Source of the DNA: a virus
Reading direction: 5' to 3' (one strand)
IMG/VR virus record: IMGVR_UViG_3300037882_002580
Span: 1 to 42,687 of that record
Length of the DNA: 42,687 nucleotides
How positions within the stretch are numbered: position 1 is the stretch's first letter; each line of letters starts with the position of its first letter. Positions 22,989 to 31,893 of this stretch are shown piece after piece. Under the pieces are notes generated by a model that worked only from the letters and a program-made list of their open reading frames with translations, had not been told where the DNA came from and made no database searches. The translations under genes were made by a program, and so were the position numbers.

Positions 22989-24281
22989 CTACTTAGGTGA
23001 CTGAAGTGCTGCACCGTATGCAGAAGACTTCACAGCGAACGAGATAACCTGTGCGGCCTGGTCTTGGAACATCTTGATTCCGTAAACAGTCCACGCGATC
23101 AAGTCTTCACCGATACGTGATTCTGGTGATGGGCGATTGGTCAGATTTGGGTCTTTCTGCACAACGAGTGAGATTGACTTTGAGAGACCGAAGAGCGCGT
23201 ACACCTTTTGCTTGGTTGCAGTCCATACATCGCCACCGGCTGTGAGGGTTTCAGAAACTACCACTGTGCCCCAACCAGATGCGACAAGGTTGAGTACATC
23301 TGAGCCTGCAACGTCAGTTGCGGTGATGTTCTTGAGCAAGCGGCGGTTTGCTGTCGATACTTCAAAGTATCCCGTTGCGCTGTTGAGGCCAGTTGCCGAG
23401 CCGTTGATAGCGTTCTGGAGAAGGATTCGATTTGCGTCAGGGTCTGCACCGATGTCAATTTCACCTGCGAGAGCGGGGATTGCGCGGAATGTCCAAGTGA
23501 CACCGTTCACCGTTACCGTGTCGCCTGCGGTAGGGTTGGTCGCAAGTGCAAGCTGTCCGGTCCATGGCAACGCATTTGAGAGGAAGATGTTAAATCCGAA
23601 GAGATAACCTTCGTATCCATTGCGTGATACCTGGTCGCCAAGAAGTGTGGCCTTTCCACCGAGGTAGAGTTCCACAGCACCTACGACTTCAGCCGGAACG
23701 ATAGCAATCGGCATGCCATCTGGCATTTCGAGCTGCATCTTTCCACCTCCATCGAAGCGCTTGTTGGTTACAACGTTGTTGAGGCGCAAGCGAGTGAGAG
23801 CAACGTTGAACATTGAAGCAACGTTTGCGCTGGTCACATCGAGGCCGTTTGTAGCTGTACCGGCACCTACGTTTCCGTCGTCCATCGCGTTTCCTGCACC
23901 AAGGTACGCTGCGAGAAGCACGTCACCATCAATCTGGTTGATGAGGGCGTTTGCAAGCTTCTTGCCGTACTTGCGCTTGAGAGGAAGGTGAGCCTGGAGC
24001 TCGTCAAGGTCCTTGACGTAAATCGAGGCTTCTTTTTCCTTGTTGATAGTCAGCGTCTCAGCAGTGTCGGTGATAGCCTGAGTTACATAGCTACCATCAG
24101 CACCCATGTCGTTGACCATAACATCAGACGCATATGAGCGACTGAGAACCTGGCCCTTGGTAAGTTGTGCTTCAAGTGAGGTCTCAGCGAGAACCTGATA
24201 TACAGGCTGTCGGAAATGACTCATCTGGTATTCCGTGTGGAACACCTGCTTGAAGGTCATTGTGTTGGGGTTTGCCGCCAT
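22989..24281 (-). CDS. HK97-fold major capsid protein with an inserted domain
   Basis: 430 aa. The core matches a P22/HK97-like capsid: N-arm (FKQVFHTEYQMSHFRQPVYQ), E-loop (SYVTQAITDTAETLTINKEK), spine helix (KRKYGKKLANALINQIDGDV), P and A domains, ending GIKMFQDQAAQVISFAVKS. Residues of about 241-360 are an additional domain (TAGDTVTVNGVTWTFRAIPA ... GEIDIGAD) placed inside the A-domain side, similar to surface domains seen in phage fibres and decoration proteins. It follows the scaffold by 32 nt. No Shine-Dalgarno site; the leader is A/T-rich. Confidence 0.85.
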   Translation of the reverse strand: MAANPNTMTFKQVFHTEYQMSHFRQPVYQVLAETSLEAQLTKGQVLSRSYASDVMVNDMGADGSYVTQAITDTAETLTINKEKEASIYVKDLDELQAHLPLKRKYGKKLANALINQIDGDVLLAAYLGAGNAMDDGNVGAGTATNGLDVTSANVASMFNVALTRLRLNNVVTNKRFDGGGKMQLEMPDGMPIAIVPAEVVGAVELYLGGKATLLGDQVSRNGYEGYLFGFNIFLSNALPWTGQLALATNPTAGDTVTVNGVTWTFRAIPALAGEIDIGADPDANRILLQNAINGSATGLNSATGYFEVSTANRRLLKNITATDVAGSDVLNLVASGWGTVVVSETLTAGGDVWTATKQKVYALFGLSKSISLVVQKDPNLTNRPSPESRIGEDLIAWTVYGIKMFQDQAAQVISFAVKSSAYGAALQSPK

Positions 24282-24313
24282 AAATTAGTATTTATCGTGG
24301 CCGCCATGCAGCT

Positions 24314-25198
24314 TTAGAGCACTCGAATACCACGCGAGTTCGTCATCTTCTCAGAAGACGATTGCGAGTAGTCCTTCTCCCATTGCTCAAGTTCTTGAGC
24401 GGACATCTTTGCAAAATCAGGTGTTGGGTTGAACTCCGGCACTGTTGCTGGAATATCCCGTTTCGTGTTGGATTCGAGCGTGCGCTTGCGTGGTGACACT
24501 AGCTTTTCGAGTTTGTCTCTGTTCTTAAACAGCACATAGTCGAGGTCTTTGTCATGCCACTCCTTTGAGTGCGCAAGTTTGTCGAGCTCATCCTTCACTC
24601 CCTGCAATTCTGCATCTCCGATGGTGGGGAAGTAGGTTTTCAAGGTTGGAACTATGGTCTTAAACTCATCCTCGAAGTGCTGTTTTTCAACAATCTTGTC
24701 GAGGCTTTGCTTTGTGGCCAATAGGTCCGATAACGCTTTCTCACGCTCCTCATCTGACTTGGGACTTACGTCCTTTGTGAAGATAGCGCGCATTTCTTTG
24801 AGAGTTTGCGGGTCAAGGTTGTTCTTTTCAGCAAAAGCTTCAAGCTCATCCTTGGCATCCTGTCTCTCAACTGGTGTGTCAGCGTTCGAGAGTGCATCAA
24901 GTTTTGCCTTGAGGTCATCCCGTTCGCGTTCAGCATCCTTGCGTCTGTTCTTTTCGTCTTTGAGGTCGTGGTAAATCGTTCTCTTTTTCGGCTGTGGCGG
25001 CTCTTTTGGTAAGTCTTCGTCTTCAGTATCAGTGTCGGTTGGCTCTTCGACGATCTGCTCTTCGTTCTCAACTTCCTCTTCAGCTTCTTCGCTCTCTTTC
25101 GAGGGTTTTTGAGCTTCAGGTGGTGTTGGTACGATAGCTTCTACGTCGATGCCTGCTTCCTTTGCCTCGGCAAGATACTGTTCATCGGTCTGTTCCAT
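24314..25198 (-). CDS. Capsid scaffold protein
   Basis: 294 aa, highly charged and helical. An acidic, disordered stretch (EEAEEEVENEEQIVEE) precedes a long coiled coil (KDAERERDDLKAKLDALSNA). The basic C-terminal part (KLEKLVSPRKRTLESNTKRD) would contact the capsid. Position between portal and capsid is typical for scaffolds. It starts without a Shine-Dalgarno site after a 148-nt leader. Confidence 0.8.
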   Translation of the reverse strand: MEQTDEQYLAEAKEAGIDVEAIVPTPPEAQKPSKESEEAEEEVENEEQIVEEPTDTDTEDEDLPKEPPQPKKRTIYHDLKDEKNRRKDAERERDDLKAKLDALSNADTPVERQDAKDELEAFAEKNNLDPQTLKEMRAIFTKDVSPKSDEEREKALSDLLATKQSLDKIVEKQHFEDEFKTIVPTLKTYFPTIGDAELQGVKDELDKLAHSKEWHDKDLDYVLFKNRDKLEKLVSPRKRTLESNTKRDIPATVPEFNPTPDFAKMSAQELEQWEKDYSQSSSEKMTNSRGIRVL

Positions 25199-25346
25199 AG
25201 TGATTTGTTTAGATGTCCTCGAATCGCGAGGAGAATGGTGTTGTGCCAGTCCAATAACTGCGCTCCGCTAATACCCGCGAGCCTGGGAAAGTCGGCTATT
25301 GCCGCTTGTAGAAGGGCCGTAAAGCCCCTCTGAAGCGTCTCGACGC
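25199..25346 (-). other. 148-nt leader before the scaffold, possibly structured
   Basis: This gap carries no credible ORF. On the minus strand it can form GACGC/GCGTC around ATAG (near 25346), AGGG/CCCT near 25320, and CTCG/CGAG just before the scaffold ATG. It may set scaffold expression, but no known riboswitch or leader motif is recognised, and it does not fold as a tRNA. Confidence 0.35.
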
Positions 25347-25565
25347 CTATGCGTCAAGTTCTACTGTGCCACCGGTCTTTTTGGCAAAACCACGGGCAAG
25401 GACCTCGAAGTCATCGCCGTGCTCTGCTTTGGTGTAGATACGTGAAATACCACCAAAGTGAACGGTTACGGATTCCTTCGCAGAAGCAGCCTTAGCAGCT
25501 TTCGCCGCTTCCTTTTCTGCTTCCTTAGCAGCTTTCGCCGCTTCCTTTTCTGCTTCTGTTGCCAT
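25347..25565 (-). CDS. 72-aa Ala/Lys/Glu-rich virion-region protein
   Basis: N-terminal half is a perfect coiled-coil repeat of KEAAKAAKEAE units; the C-terminal half (SVTVHFGGISRIYTKAEHG, then a short helix) is a small beta-alpha domain. The position between portal and scaffold suggests an assembly or head-minor protein. Repeats are also exact at DNA level (GCTTCCTTAGCAGC twice). Confidence 0.65.
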   Translation of the reverse strand: MATEAEKEAAKAAKEAEKEAAKAAKAASAKESVTVHFGGISRIYTKAEHGDDFEVLARGFAKKTGGTVELDA

Positions 25566-25613
25566 GTGTGTTTTATTATTTTGTTATGACAGTATCGTAG
25601 CAAAAGGCGGTGC

Positions 25614-25973
25614 CTATGTTACGTCACGGGTCAATGCTGTTCGTATTTGTGCGTTGATGCCGTCAATTTCAGGCTTCACGTCTATGCCCATGATGGAAAC
25701 AATCCACAGTGCTGCATCTTGCTTCGCCTGGAGTGAGTAACATTGTGCCTCTGTAAGCTCGCGGCTTTTGGCGAGAATGAGCGAGCACTCGATATACGCC
25801 TCTTTGGCCTTTGACAGAATGCTTTGAGTGGTAGGGATTCCCTGCCATTTTAGGAAATCCCTACCCTCTCGAAGCGTCGACTCCCACTCGGCAATCATTT
25901 TCAGATTGTCCTCACGGGTTTCGTCATCTACATCGGCGACATATATCTCTCTAAGGCGGTCTAAATCGCTCAT
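25614..25973 (-). CDS. Hypothetical head-region protein
   Basis: 119 aa, all helical, with a charged N-terminus (SDLDRLREIYVADVDDETRE) and the motif EWESTLREGRDFLKWQGIP. It starts inside the portal stop (4-nt overlap), which indicates coupled expression with the portal. No family recognised; a head-completion or portal-associated role is possible from position. Confidence 0.65.
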   Translation of the reverse strand: MSDLDRLREIYVADVDDETREDNLKMIAEWESTLREGRDFLKWQGIPTTQSILSKAKEAYIECSLILAKSRELTEAQCYSLQAKQDAALWIVSIMGIDVKPEIDGINAQIRTALTRDVT

Positions 25974-28018
25974 GAAGTCATTTGTTCAGCTACCTGCATT
26001 GCTCGTGACATTCCTCCAGATACTCCAGGGTTCACTGCTTCTTGGGGCCGTTGCTCTGCAACGGCTTGTGGCTGCATTTGTGTTTGGGTATTCATATCCT
26101 CAGCAACCTTGCGTTCGAGGTTTTGTCGCGCGATGTCTTTGTGTGACATGGCATATTCGAGAAGCACATCAAACTTAGCGCCGAGTGTAGAGCGACGGTC
26201 ATTCGCGAAGTCAACGATGCGCTGTATGAATGCGATGTTTGCGCCATACCACTGCATAGGCTTCTTGCCGTTCAATATGACCTGGATAGCCTCTGAAGCC
26301 TTTGCAAGGGCCTTTTTGTCTGAATAGGTCTTGAGGTCTGTCGCAGATGCAAGGTCCGTGTCGTCGTATTCACCAACTGAGCGCAGAATCTCCTCAGCAC
26401 GCCATTTCGGGTTTACCTGGGGTGCAAGAAGTGGGTCGGCTCCGATAGCGGCAAGGGCTTCCTTGCGCTTTTCCTTCTTCATTTCGCTGTCTTGAATCTG
26501 TTTGTCGGTAGAGACAATGAGAACGTCCACATCCTTCTTCAAATCAAGGTCGAGGCGGGTAATTTCATCCCAATCCCACCCGTCCTCACCCAAAACACGT
26601 ACAGCAAGCTTCGACGGCATGTGCATTTTGAGCCCGTCAACGTATCGCTTTCCTATCTGCGCCATCATCTGCTGGAATGGCTCTGAAGCCCACCCGATGC
26701 GCTTAGAGACGCTCTTTTGCTCTGCAAACGATACTGAGGCTTTCTTTGAAACTTCTTGTGTGCTGCCCATTGAGAGATCTGTAGCCCCTACGTTGCGGCC
26801 CACCGAGCTTGTCATCCAGTCAATCAGGTTCACTGTGCCGTTGAGGTCTGCAACTTCAAACTTGTAAATACCTTCTGCAATGCGGCGCGTACCACCCTTG
26901 GTATCAGCCGATACAAGCGCATCTGGTCGGTGCATCGCTTCATCAAGCTTGCGGACATCGGGGAACATGTCTTTGTCGAATGCACGAGCACCAAAGTTCT
27001 TCTTCTCGCGGTTGGTGAGTTCCTGGTTGAACATTGCAATAATTGCATCCGCTGCGGGGTACAAATCATCTGCATCGCTCTTCGAGAGCAAGTTTTCGTC
27101 ATCTTCGTGGGTGGTGTATGGCGTCCATGAGTATCGGCCTGCAACTGCAAGCTCATCCCACTTGTCGAAACGCACCCAAGTCTGTGTCCATGGATGGAAT
27201 ACCAAAAGCCATCGTTTGCCGTCCATCTCCATCACCCATTGACAGAGGTTGTACACGTGCTGGCCAACATAAGAGCTCTTATCAGGGTCAAGTCCGAGCG
27301 GCTTAAATCGTGAGAGCTTGACGCTTGCCTCCTGGTTATCAGGCACCGGAAGATAGTCGTTGTTCGCGGTACGTTGCAACAATGCAGTCACCTGCTTTTT
27401 GTCATACAGTCCCTGTACGGCCCTCTCTACGATTTCACTCTGCGTGACTTCAATGTTTTCCTCTCCTGCAAAGAGGTGGTTTTCAAGGTCAAGGCCGCCA
27501 CGTGGCTGGAAGTGGAAGTTCTTGAGGTTCACCACATCAAAAACGCTGCGATATTCAGGGTCGCTCTCTGCATAGATTTTAGGAATAGCCACACCATTCA
27601 TGATGGCGTGCTTGCGGAGCATTCTGAGCTTCCCATCCCACTTACTCGATGAATCGGTGTTCATCGTCTCCATGCGGAAAGCGGCGTTTATCTTCTGTAC
27701 TTTGAAATAGTCCGATGCTTCACCCTCTTTGAATGAAAGTTGTATAGGTGAGTTGTGAAGCGCGTTGAGAGTATCTATCATGCCGGAAAATACCGGAATG
27801 GGAACATTGAAAAGCTGCCTAAGCTTCTTCCCCGTCTTTCCATCGTAAAGCTCCCAGTATTTGGCGAGACGCTTCATGCGGGGTGCCTTGAAGTCTGTCG
27901 AGGCAAGGAGCTGTCGAGTGGCAATCTTCACTGCTTCCTCAGCGAATTGCTCTCTGGTGAGGTTTTTGTATCGAGAAGCGAGACCTTCTAGGTCCTCAAA
28001 TGATTTTGAATCATCCAT
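25970..28018 (-). CDS. Portal protein
   Basis: 682 aa, a size typical of P22-like portals. The N-terminal wing domain runs through YWELYDGKTGKKLRQLF and IPVFSGMIDTLNALH; a middle mixed domain holds VFDVVNLKNFHFQPRGGLD; the C-terminus is helical and Gln-rich (MNTQTQMQPQAVAEQ), as in portal barrels. It follows the terminase block and precedes the scaffold. There is no Shine-Dalgarno site, but TGATACAAT lies 7 nt before the ATG. Confidence 0.85.
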   Translation of the reverse strand: MDDSKSFEDLEGLASRYKNLTREQFAEEAVKIATRQLLASTDFKAPRMKRLAKYWELYDGKTGKKLRQLFNVPIPVFSGMIDTLNALHNSPIQLSFKEGEASDYFKVQKINAAFRMETMNTDSSSKWDGKLRMLRKHAIMNGVAIPKIYAESDPEYRSVFDVVNLKNFHFQPRGGLDLENHLFAGEENIEVTQSEIVERAVQGLYDKKQVTALLQRTANNDYLPVPDNQEASVKLSRFKPLGLDPDKSSYVGQHVYNLCQWVMEMDGKRWLLVFHPWTQTWVRFDKWDELAVAGRYSWTPYTTHEDDENLLSKSDADDLYPAADAIIAMFNQELTNREKKNFGARAFDKDMFPDVRKLDEAMHRPDALVSADTKGGTRRIAEGIYKFEVADLNGTVNLIDWMTSSVGRNVGATDLSMGSTQEVSKKASVSFAEQKSVSKRIGWASEPFQQMMAQIGKRYVDGLKMHMPSKLAVRVLGEDGWDWDEITRLDLDLKKDVDVLIVSTDKQIQDSEMKKEKRKEALAAIGADPLLAPQVNPKWRAEEILRSVGEYDDTDLASATDLKTYSDKKALAKASEAIQVILNGKKPMQWYGANIAFIQRIVDFANDRRSTLGAKFDVLLEYAMSHKDIARQNLERKVAEDMNTQTQMQPQAVAEQRPQEAVNPGVSGGMSRAMQVAEQMTS

Positions 28019-28025
28019 TGACAGA

Positions 28026-28034
28026 ATTGTATCA
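28026..28034 (-). promoter_or_regulatory. Extended -10 box fused to the upstream stop, portal promoter
   Basis: TGATACAAT, whose TGA is the stop codon of the 91-aa zinc-finger gene (28032-28034). The portal ATG is 7 nt downstream, implying a leaderless portal mRNA. Confidence 0.5.
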
Positions 28035-28307
28035 AACAGGTTCGCTCTTGTTACGTCTTTCGCTCATCACACAGTGACTGCACTTTCCTTTTCCATGATG
28101 CTTCACAATAGTGAGGGGTAACGAGCAAGATGCGCATGTTCGTTTGTCAGCATAGTGAATCTCCAGTGCCTTTCCGCAGTGTGTGCAAGGTTGATATTTG
28201 ATGAGGAGATTCTGTCGGCGTTTGCTTTTTGTGTAGGGAACACAAAAGAACTTTTCGCAATGGTCGCACCGCTTTTGAATACATTTAATTTTCAAGGGGT
28301 GATTCAT
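28032..28307 (-). CDS. 91-aa multi-zinc-finger protein
   Basis: Contains four cysteine pairs: CDHCEKFFC, CTHCGKALE, CASCSLPL and CSHCVMSER, with interspersed histidines and lysines. Two zinc sites are likely. Strongly basic, so it may bind nucleic acid. It overlaps the neighbouring 51-aa zinc protein gene by 23 nt. HNH-like or treble-clef origin is possible; function unknown. Confidence 0.65.
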   Translation of the reverse strand: MNHPLKIKCIQKRCDHCEKFFCVPYTKSKRRQNLLIKYQPCTHCGKALEIHYADKRTCASCSLPLTIVKHHGKGKCSHCVMSERRNKSEPV

Positions 28308-28440
28308 ACGGCGGCTGTTGGTACTGTTCTACGCAGCCATTTGGGCAGTAGAGCACCCCTGTAACGGGGTCACGGGCGCATTTGTCATCGGGGAAGAGCT
28401 GTGAACAGTGTTTGCATCGAAAGAAGTTGTCGCGGGTCAT
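28285..28440 (-). CDS. 51-aa zinc-binding protein
   Basis: ATG at 28438-28440 overlaps the stop of the 95-aa gene (ATGA). Cysteines CKHCSQLF and YCPNGC are spaced like a zinc ribbon. The C-terminal tail is Pro/Gln-rich. The coupling supports translation despite the overlap with the next gene. Confidence 0.6.
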   Translation of the reverse strand: MTRDNFFRCKHCSQLFPDDKCARDPVTGVLYCPNGCVEQYQQPPYESPLEN

Positions 28441-28724
28441 TTGCAGCTATTGTTAGTGCTTACCTTGTGTGTGAGGTGCCAGTATCCACACTTGGGGCAA
28501 GAGTAGATTCTCAACATTGTAGCAGTGCCGTGGCGTATCAGTGCGTCTCGGGTGTGTTTAGCTACCACTCGCGTGGGGTATGACTTCTTCTCTCCGCAAC
28601 GGGGAAGTTGACTAGGGTGATTTGGGTGCTGCTTTCGAAATAGCCGTTCACGTTCAGGTGCACGCCTCTTTATCGGCTCAAAGAGCACTTCATCATCCTC
28701 TGGAGGGGGGAAGGTCTGTGGCAT
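28437..28724 (-). CDS. 95-aa zinc-ribbon phage protein
   Basis: Acidic, proline-rich N-terminus (FPPPEDDEVLFEPIKRR), a helical middle and a C-terminal ribbon with CPKCGYWHLTHK, a motif I recall from small phage proteins near terminase genes. It begins 3 nt after TerL. Function unknown. Confidence 0.65.
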   Translation of the reverse strand: MPQTFPPPEDDEVLFEPIKRRAPERERLFRKQHPNHPSQLPRCGEKKSYPTRVVAKHTRDALIRHGTATMLRIYSCPKCGYWHLTHKVSTNNSCK

Positions 28725-28727
28725 GGC

Positions 28728-30332
28728 TTATTCATCTAGGCCGCTGCGCTCATAAGGTGCCTGCACATAGTTGCTTCCTGGGCGTGGTGCAGTAACTACA
28801 GCATGGTTCTTGAGCTGGTAGGCGATTGCGCATGCTATCAGGAGGTCAAAATGGCGCGTGGTAAGGCGTACATCGTCATCGCGGTCCATGAGGTCGTCAC
28901 GGGTGTAACTGCGTGCCTCAGCTATCAAATCAGGGTCTGAGAGAAGCAAGTGGCCGTCACCTACTGCCTTCATAAGCTCAAATAGCATTTTTGGCTTGGT
29001 ATCGCGGTTGGTATTCCATCCGTAGATGCGTGTGCGCGGGGGAAGCCCTGCCCGTGTGATTTCAGGTTCCTCAAAGTAGATGCGGGGGTAGTCCTGGTGC
29101 TTCAATACACCGATGCACATATCAAACTTGTTGTTTTCCGGTGCAATGAGTGGCTGTCCGAATAGGTCGCCCTGGCGTATGAGCTCATAGCCAAAAACAT
29201 CGGGCTTGATGGTGTTGCTCTTGAATGTTGCCACCACACGTGAGGGTATGGTTGAAAAGTCGATTATGACACTGGTGCTGCTGTCGAGCCCTACACCTCC
29301 CGCAACGTCTGCACCAACGCCATAGCGGTGCGACGGGTCAAATGGGTAGAATATGCGCAAGTCTGCCGATACTCGTACCGGCTCGCGTTTTGGCTGAAGG
29401 TCCAGCGTTGCACGATCAAAGAACACATCCGCACTTGCCGATGGTTCACAGAGATATTCCCCTTCAAAATCGTCTGCATTCTGTCTGAGGCGGTCAATGG
29501 CTTCTGTTGTGTATGCCGCTGGCCATGCAGAAACACCCCCACTGGTGATAGGCACAATCAAAACATCATAGACGCCTTTCTTTTCGACAAGCTTGTGCAC
29601 GTTTCCGCGCTCTGAAAGGTAGTTGCAGGTGTAGATAGATGCACCACCACGTGCGAGACCGTTTTTCGCCTCCTCCATGTTATCCCATATGGCCTGTGAC
29701 TCCACTGCACTGCGTAGGGTTTTGCGGGTTTCAAAGTCGTCAAACCATATGAGGTCTGGGCGTGCATCTTCCTGGAGCTGTCCGCGTTGGTCTGTGCCCA
29801 CTGTGCCCGCCCTCACCTTCACACCTGTGGCCGTGGTGAATGAAGCCATGGTCTCTTCACGCTTCTCTTCTGTCTTCACGAAAATCTCGGTGTACAGGTG
29901 GGCAACGATGGGGTTGATGAGCATGTTGTACACGTCGGTGACAGTCTGCTTTGCGTTCGCGATGTCCTTGGTGAGCACCTTGATGTATTTGATGCTGTGG
30001 TCTTCATCGTTGGCAATAGCAAAGGCGAAAAAAAGCTTGGTGCGTGTGGTCTTGGCTGCACCACGAAAGGCGATGTCTACGAATGGCTTTACGCCGCGAT
30101 AGGCATTGAGATTTTTCTGGTCGATGTCTTTGTGAAATGGTGCGTCTTCAACCTTGAAGTATTGCGGATAGTGCCAACGTGCCCAAAGCTGAAACTTAAA
30201 AAGCACCTCATTGTCGGGGGTATCAGAGTTAAAGCCGAAGAGTGCACGCTTCTCTTCTGGGGTTCCGTCGTCGAGGATTTCCTCAACTAAAGATTTGTTT
30301 GATGGCTGTTTTTGCTTTTTCTCTGTGCTCAT
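28728..30332 (-). CDS. terL: Terminase large subunit
   Basis: 534 aa. The ATPase domain has a variant Walker A (FRGAAKTTR, about residues 89-97) and Walker B plus catalytic acidic residues in LIWFDDFE (194-201). The RNase H-like nuclease follows, with D342 (GADVAGG), E399 (APENN) and D496 (HFDLLIACA). It translocates and cuts DNA at the portal. The gene overlaps the small subunit by 50 nt. Confidence 0.92.
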   Translation of the reverse strand: MSTEKKQKQPSNKSLVEEILDDGTPEEKRALFGFNSDTPDNEVLFKFQLWARWHYPQYFKVEDAPFHKDIDQKNLNAYRGVKPFVDIAFRGAAKTTRTKLFFAFAIANDEDHSIKYIKVLTKDIANAKQTVTDVYNMLINPIVAHLYTEIFVKTEEKREETMASFTTATGVKVRAGTVGTDQRGQLQEDARPDLIWFDDFETRKTLRSAVESQAIWDNMEEAKNGLARGGASIYTCNYLSERGNVHKLVEKKGVYDVLIVPITSGGVSAWPAAYTTEAIDRLRQNADDFEGEYLCEPSASADVFFDRATLDLQPKREPVRVSADLRIFYPFDPSHRYGVGADVAGGVGLDSSTSVIIDFSTIPSRVVATFKSNTIKPDVFGYELIRQGDLFGQPLIAPENNKFDMCIGVLKHQDYPRIYFEEPEITRAGLPPRTRIYGWNTNRDTKPKMLFELMKAVGDGHLLLSDPDLIAEARSYTRDDLMDRDDDVRLTTRHFDLLIACAIAYQLKNHAVVTAPRPGSNYVQAPYERSGLDE

Positions 30333-30714
30333 CGCTTATGGTGAAGTGACCGTGGGCGTGTTTCTCGGGTGCATACGAGCCTTTAAGTTTGTACGCCATG
30401 TCGAGTGCCGCCTTTACTGCCTGTGTGTCCGGTTGGTCTGAGAGCTCATCACCATCTGGTGTGCGTATGACTTCCCGTTTATTGAGAAGCTCAAGGTGTC
30501 GGCGTGCTAAAAGGTCATCAGGCAACGCTTCTGCTATAGCGTCAATGATTTGAGGTTTCTTTAAGTTCTCAGAAGCGATGGCTGCGGCGGTCATGTAGTC
30601 CGTCGTGTCATAGTTGGCAAGGGCTGCATGTACCCCTGGCCTGCCTTCAACTATGTCCTTCACAAAACCAGCGGCTTTTCTTGAGAGCTTTCGCTTCTTA
30701 GGTTTTGTTTCCAT
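30283..30714 (-). CDS. terS: Terminase small subunit
   Basis: 143 aa. N-terminal basic region and helix-turn-helix (SRKAAGFVKDIVEGRPGVHA ... TAAAIASENLKKPQIIDAI) followed by an oligomerisation helix and a charged C-terminus. This is the usual form of terminase small subunits, and it directly precedes TerL. Recognises phage DNA for packaging. Confidence 0.8.
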   Translation of the reverse strand: METKPKKRKLSRKAAGFVKDIVEGRPGVHAALANYDTTDYMTAAAIASENLKKPQIIDAIAEALPDDLLARRHLELLNKREVIRTPDGDELSDQPDTQAVKAALDMAYKLKGSYAPEKHAHGHFTISDEHREKAKTAIKQIFS

Positions 30715-30883
30715 GTTTAGTATAGGGGTTTCTAATCTCCATCCCGTTCACTGAGAGTGTATCACCTGGCTCTACTAGCGTGCTGTACACCGAGTTTTTG
30801 CGGGTAAAAGCATCTATGAATCTTGCACGCCATGCAGTAAAGACCAGCTTCTTCTTCCACTCTCGTTCAAACTTGGTTTCCAT
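30698..30883 (-). CDS. 61-aa hypothetical protein
   Basis: Basic, helical N-terminus (METKFEREWKKKLVFTAWRA) and a short beta tail (TLSVNGMEIRNPYT). The start overlaps the stop of the previous gene (TAATG) and the end overlaps TerS by 17 nt, so it is embedded in the operon. Not recognised. Confidence 0.55.
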   Translation of the reverse strand: METKFEREWKKKLVFTAWRARFIDAFTRKNSVYSTLVEPGDTLSVNGMEIRNPYTKHGNKT

Positions 30884-31362
30884 TAGTATGCTGCCGTATT
30901 TGCAGCTTCAATTGCATCATTGAACCGTGCAATAGCTGCTTCCTTGCGGCGTATCTCGGCTTCAGACATGAGCACTGAGTTGCTGAGTTGGTCTGCAAAG
31001 TTCTGCGTGACATCACGGCGTTCTACAAAAGCCCTCACTTCCTTGTTCGGGATGCTATTGTCTTTCTTTGCAGCTTCGATGTCGGCAATGATGGTGGAGA
31101 GCTTCGACTGTGCATCGTCTGCATCATACTTTTGTTCGATGAGGCGTGTTTTGATGACGGAAAGCTGTGCGAGTTCTTTATTGCGCTCTTGCTTGAGTAC
31201 GAGCACCTGGAGAGCTTGGTTGTCTGGCTCGCCGTCTTCATAAGGGAAAAGCACAATGCCGTTTGAGACAATCATCTGTGCCCCCATGTGCTGTTTATAT
31301 TGTGTGAGAAGTTCTGAAAGTGCTGCTGAATCGGTGATGGCGAAAGATGCGTATTTGAGCAT
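30883..31362 (-). CDS. Coiled-coil hypothetical protein upstream of terminase
   Basis: 159 aa. A short N-terminal domain (MLKYASFAITDSAALSELLT) leads into a long coiled coil (ERNKELAQLSVIKTRLIEQK, DVTQNFADQLSNSVLMSEAE). Its place before TerS suggests a packaging or early head role. No enzyme motif seen. Confidence 0.65.
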   Translation of the reverse strand: MLKYASFAITDSAALSELLTQYKQHMGAQMIVSNGIVLFPYEDGEPDNQALQVLVLKQERNKELAQLSVIKTRLIEQKYDADDAQSKLSTIIADIEAAKKDNSIPNKEVRAFVERRDVTQNFADQLSNSVLMSEAEIRRKEAAIARFNDAIEAANTAAY

Positions 31363-31372
31363 AATTTGGTAG

Positions 31373-31645
31373 TTATTTTTTTGATATAAGCTTCATCTGT
31401 ACTTTCTTGATAGGAAACGGCTCACCAGCCTTTTTGCACAATTTTACAAAATGCCTTTCTGCAAAATTCGGCTTGCCTATAGTAAGCACGACACTCAAGT
31501 TTCCTTGACTTACCCTTCCACTAAAGACTGGGCGTGTAGCTCGCACAATTAAGTTTGGGGCGAGTATTTTTGTGGCCTTCCTGACTTTCTTGTCTTTTAA
31601 ACATGCTAGTACAGAAACAACTGCTTTATTTATTGTTGGTGTCAT
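31373..31645 (-). CDS. 90-aa basic hypothetical protein
   Basis: I take the ATG at 31643-31645, only 3 nt after the 3' end of tRNA-Met. The frame stays open upstream through the tRNA to an ATG at 31885, but translating a tRNA gene is implausible. The product is basic and beta-rich (NLSVVLTIGKPNFAERHFVK). No family recognised. Confidence 0.6.
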   Translation of the reverse strand: MTPTINKAVVSVLACLKDKKVRKATKILAPNLIVRATRPVFSGRVSQGNLSVVLTIGKPNFAERHFVKLCKKAGEPFPIKKVQMKLISKK

Positions 31646-31648
31646 ATG

Positions 31649-31721
31649 TTCAGGTGCCTGGAGTCGAACCAGGTATTTCACGGTTATGAGCCGTGCGACT
31701 TCGCCGTTCGTCTTCACCTGA
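31649..31721 (-). tRNA. tRNA-Met (CAT)
   Basis: Full cloverleaf: acceptor TCAGGTG/CACCTGA, D arm closed by GAC/GTC, anticodon stem CACGG/CCGTG with loop CTCATAA (anticodon CAT), T arm CCTGG/CCAGG with loop TTCGACT. Discriminator A; CCA is not encoded. CAT could also be tRNA-Ile after lysidine modification. Confidence 0.93.
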
Positions 31722-31893
31722 ATGTGGGTGGAACTCGCGTTGTGTGGCAGGGCGGGCATCAGACCACTGAAGGTAAGCGACCGGAGTGAGATGATGCTGG
31801 GTGAAGCACCTCGTGTTTTTAGAGCGTATGAAATTGAGCCACACCAGAGAACGGGGCAATAATCAGTCACCCCTACTCGTTCCATCCTCTAAA
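31722..31893 (-). other. 172-nt leader between the late promoter and tRNA-Met
   Basis: The stretch contains an open minus-strand frame that starts at ATG 31885, 8 nt after the -10 box, and runs into the tRNA. Its translation has no recognisable domain. I see no second tRNA. It is more likely an untranslated precursor region. Confidence 0.35.

Noticed and set aside
25199-25346. tRNA-like sequence before the scaffold gene
   Set aside because: No 7-bp acceptor, no TTC loop and no anticodon arm could be assembled.
31646-31885. N-terminal extension of the 90-aa gene to an ATG next to the late promoter
   Set aside because: The extension would translate the complete tRNA-Met gene and has no recognisable domain.
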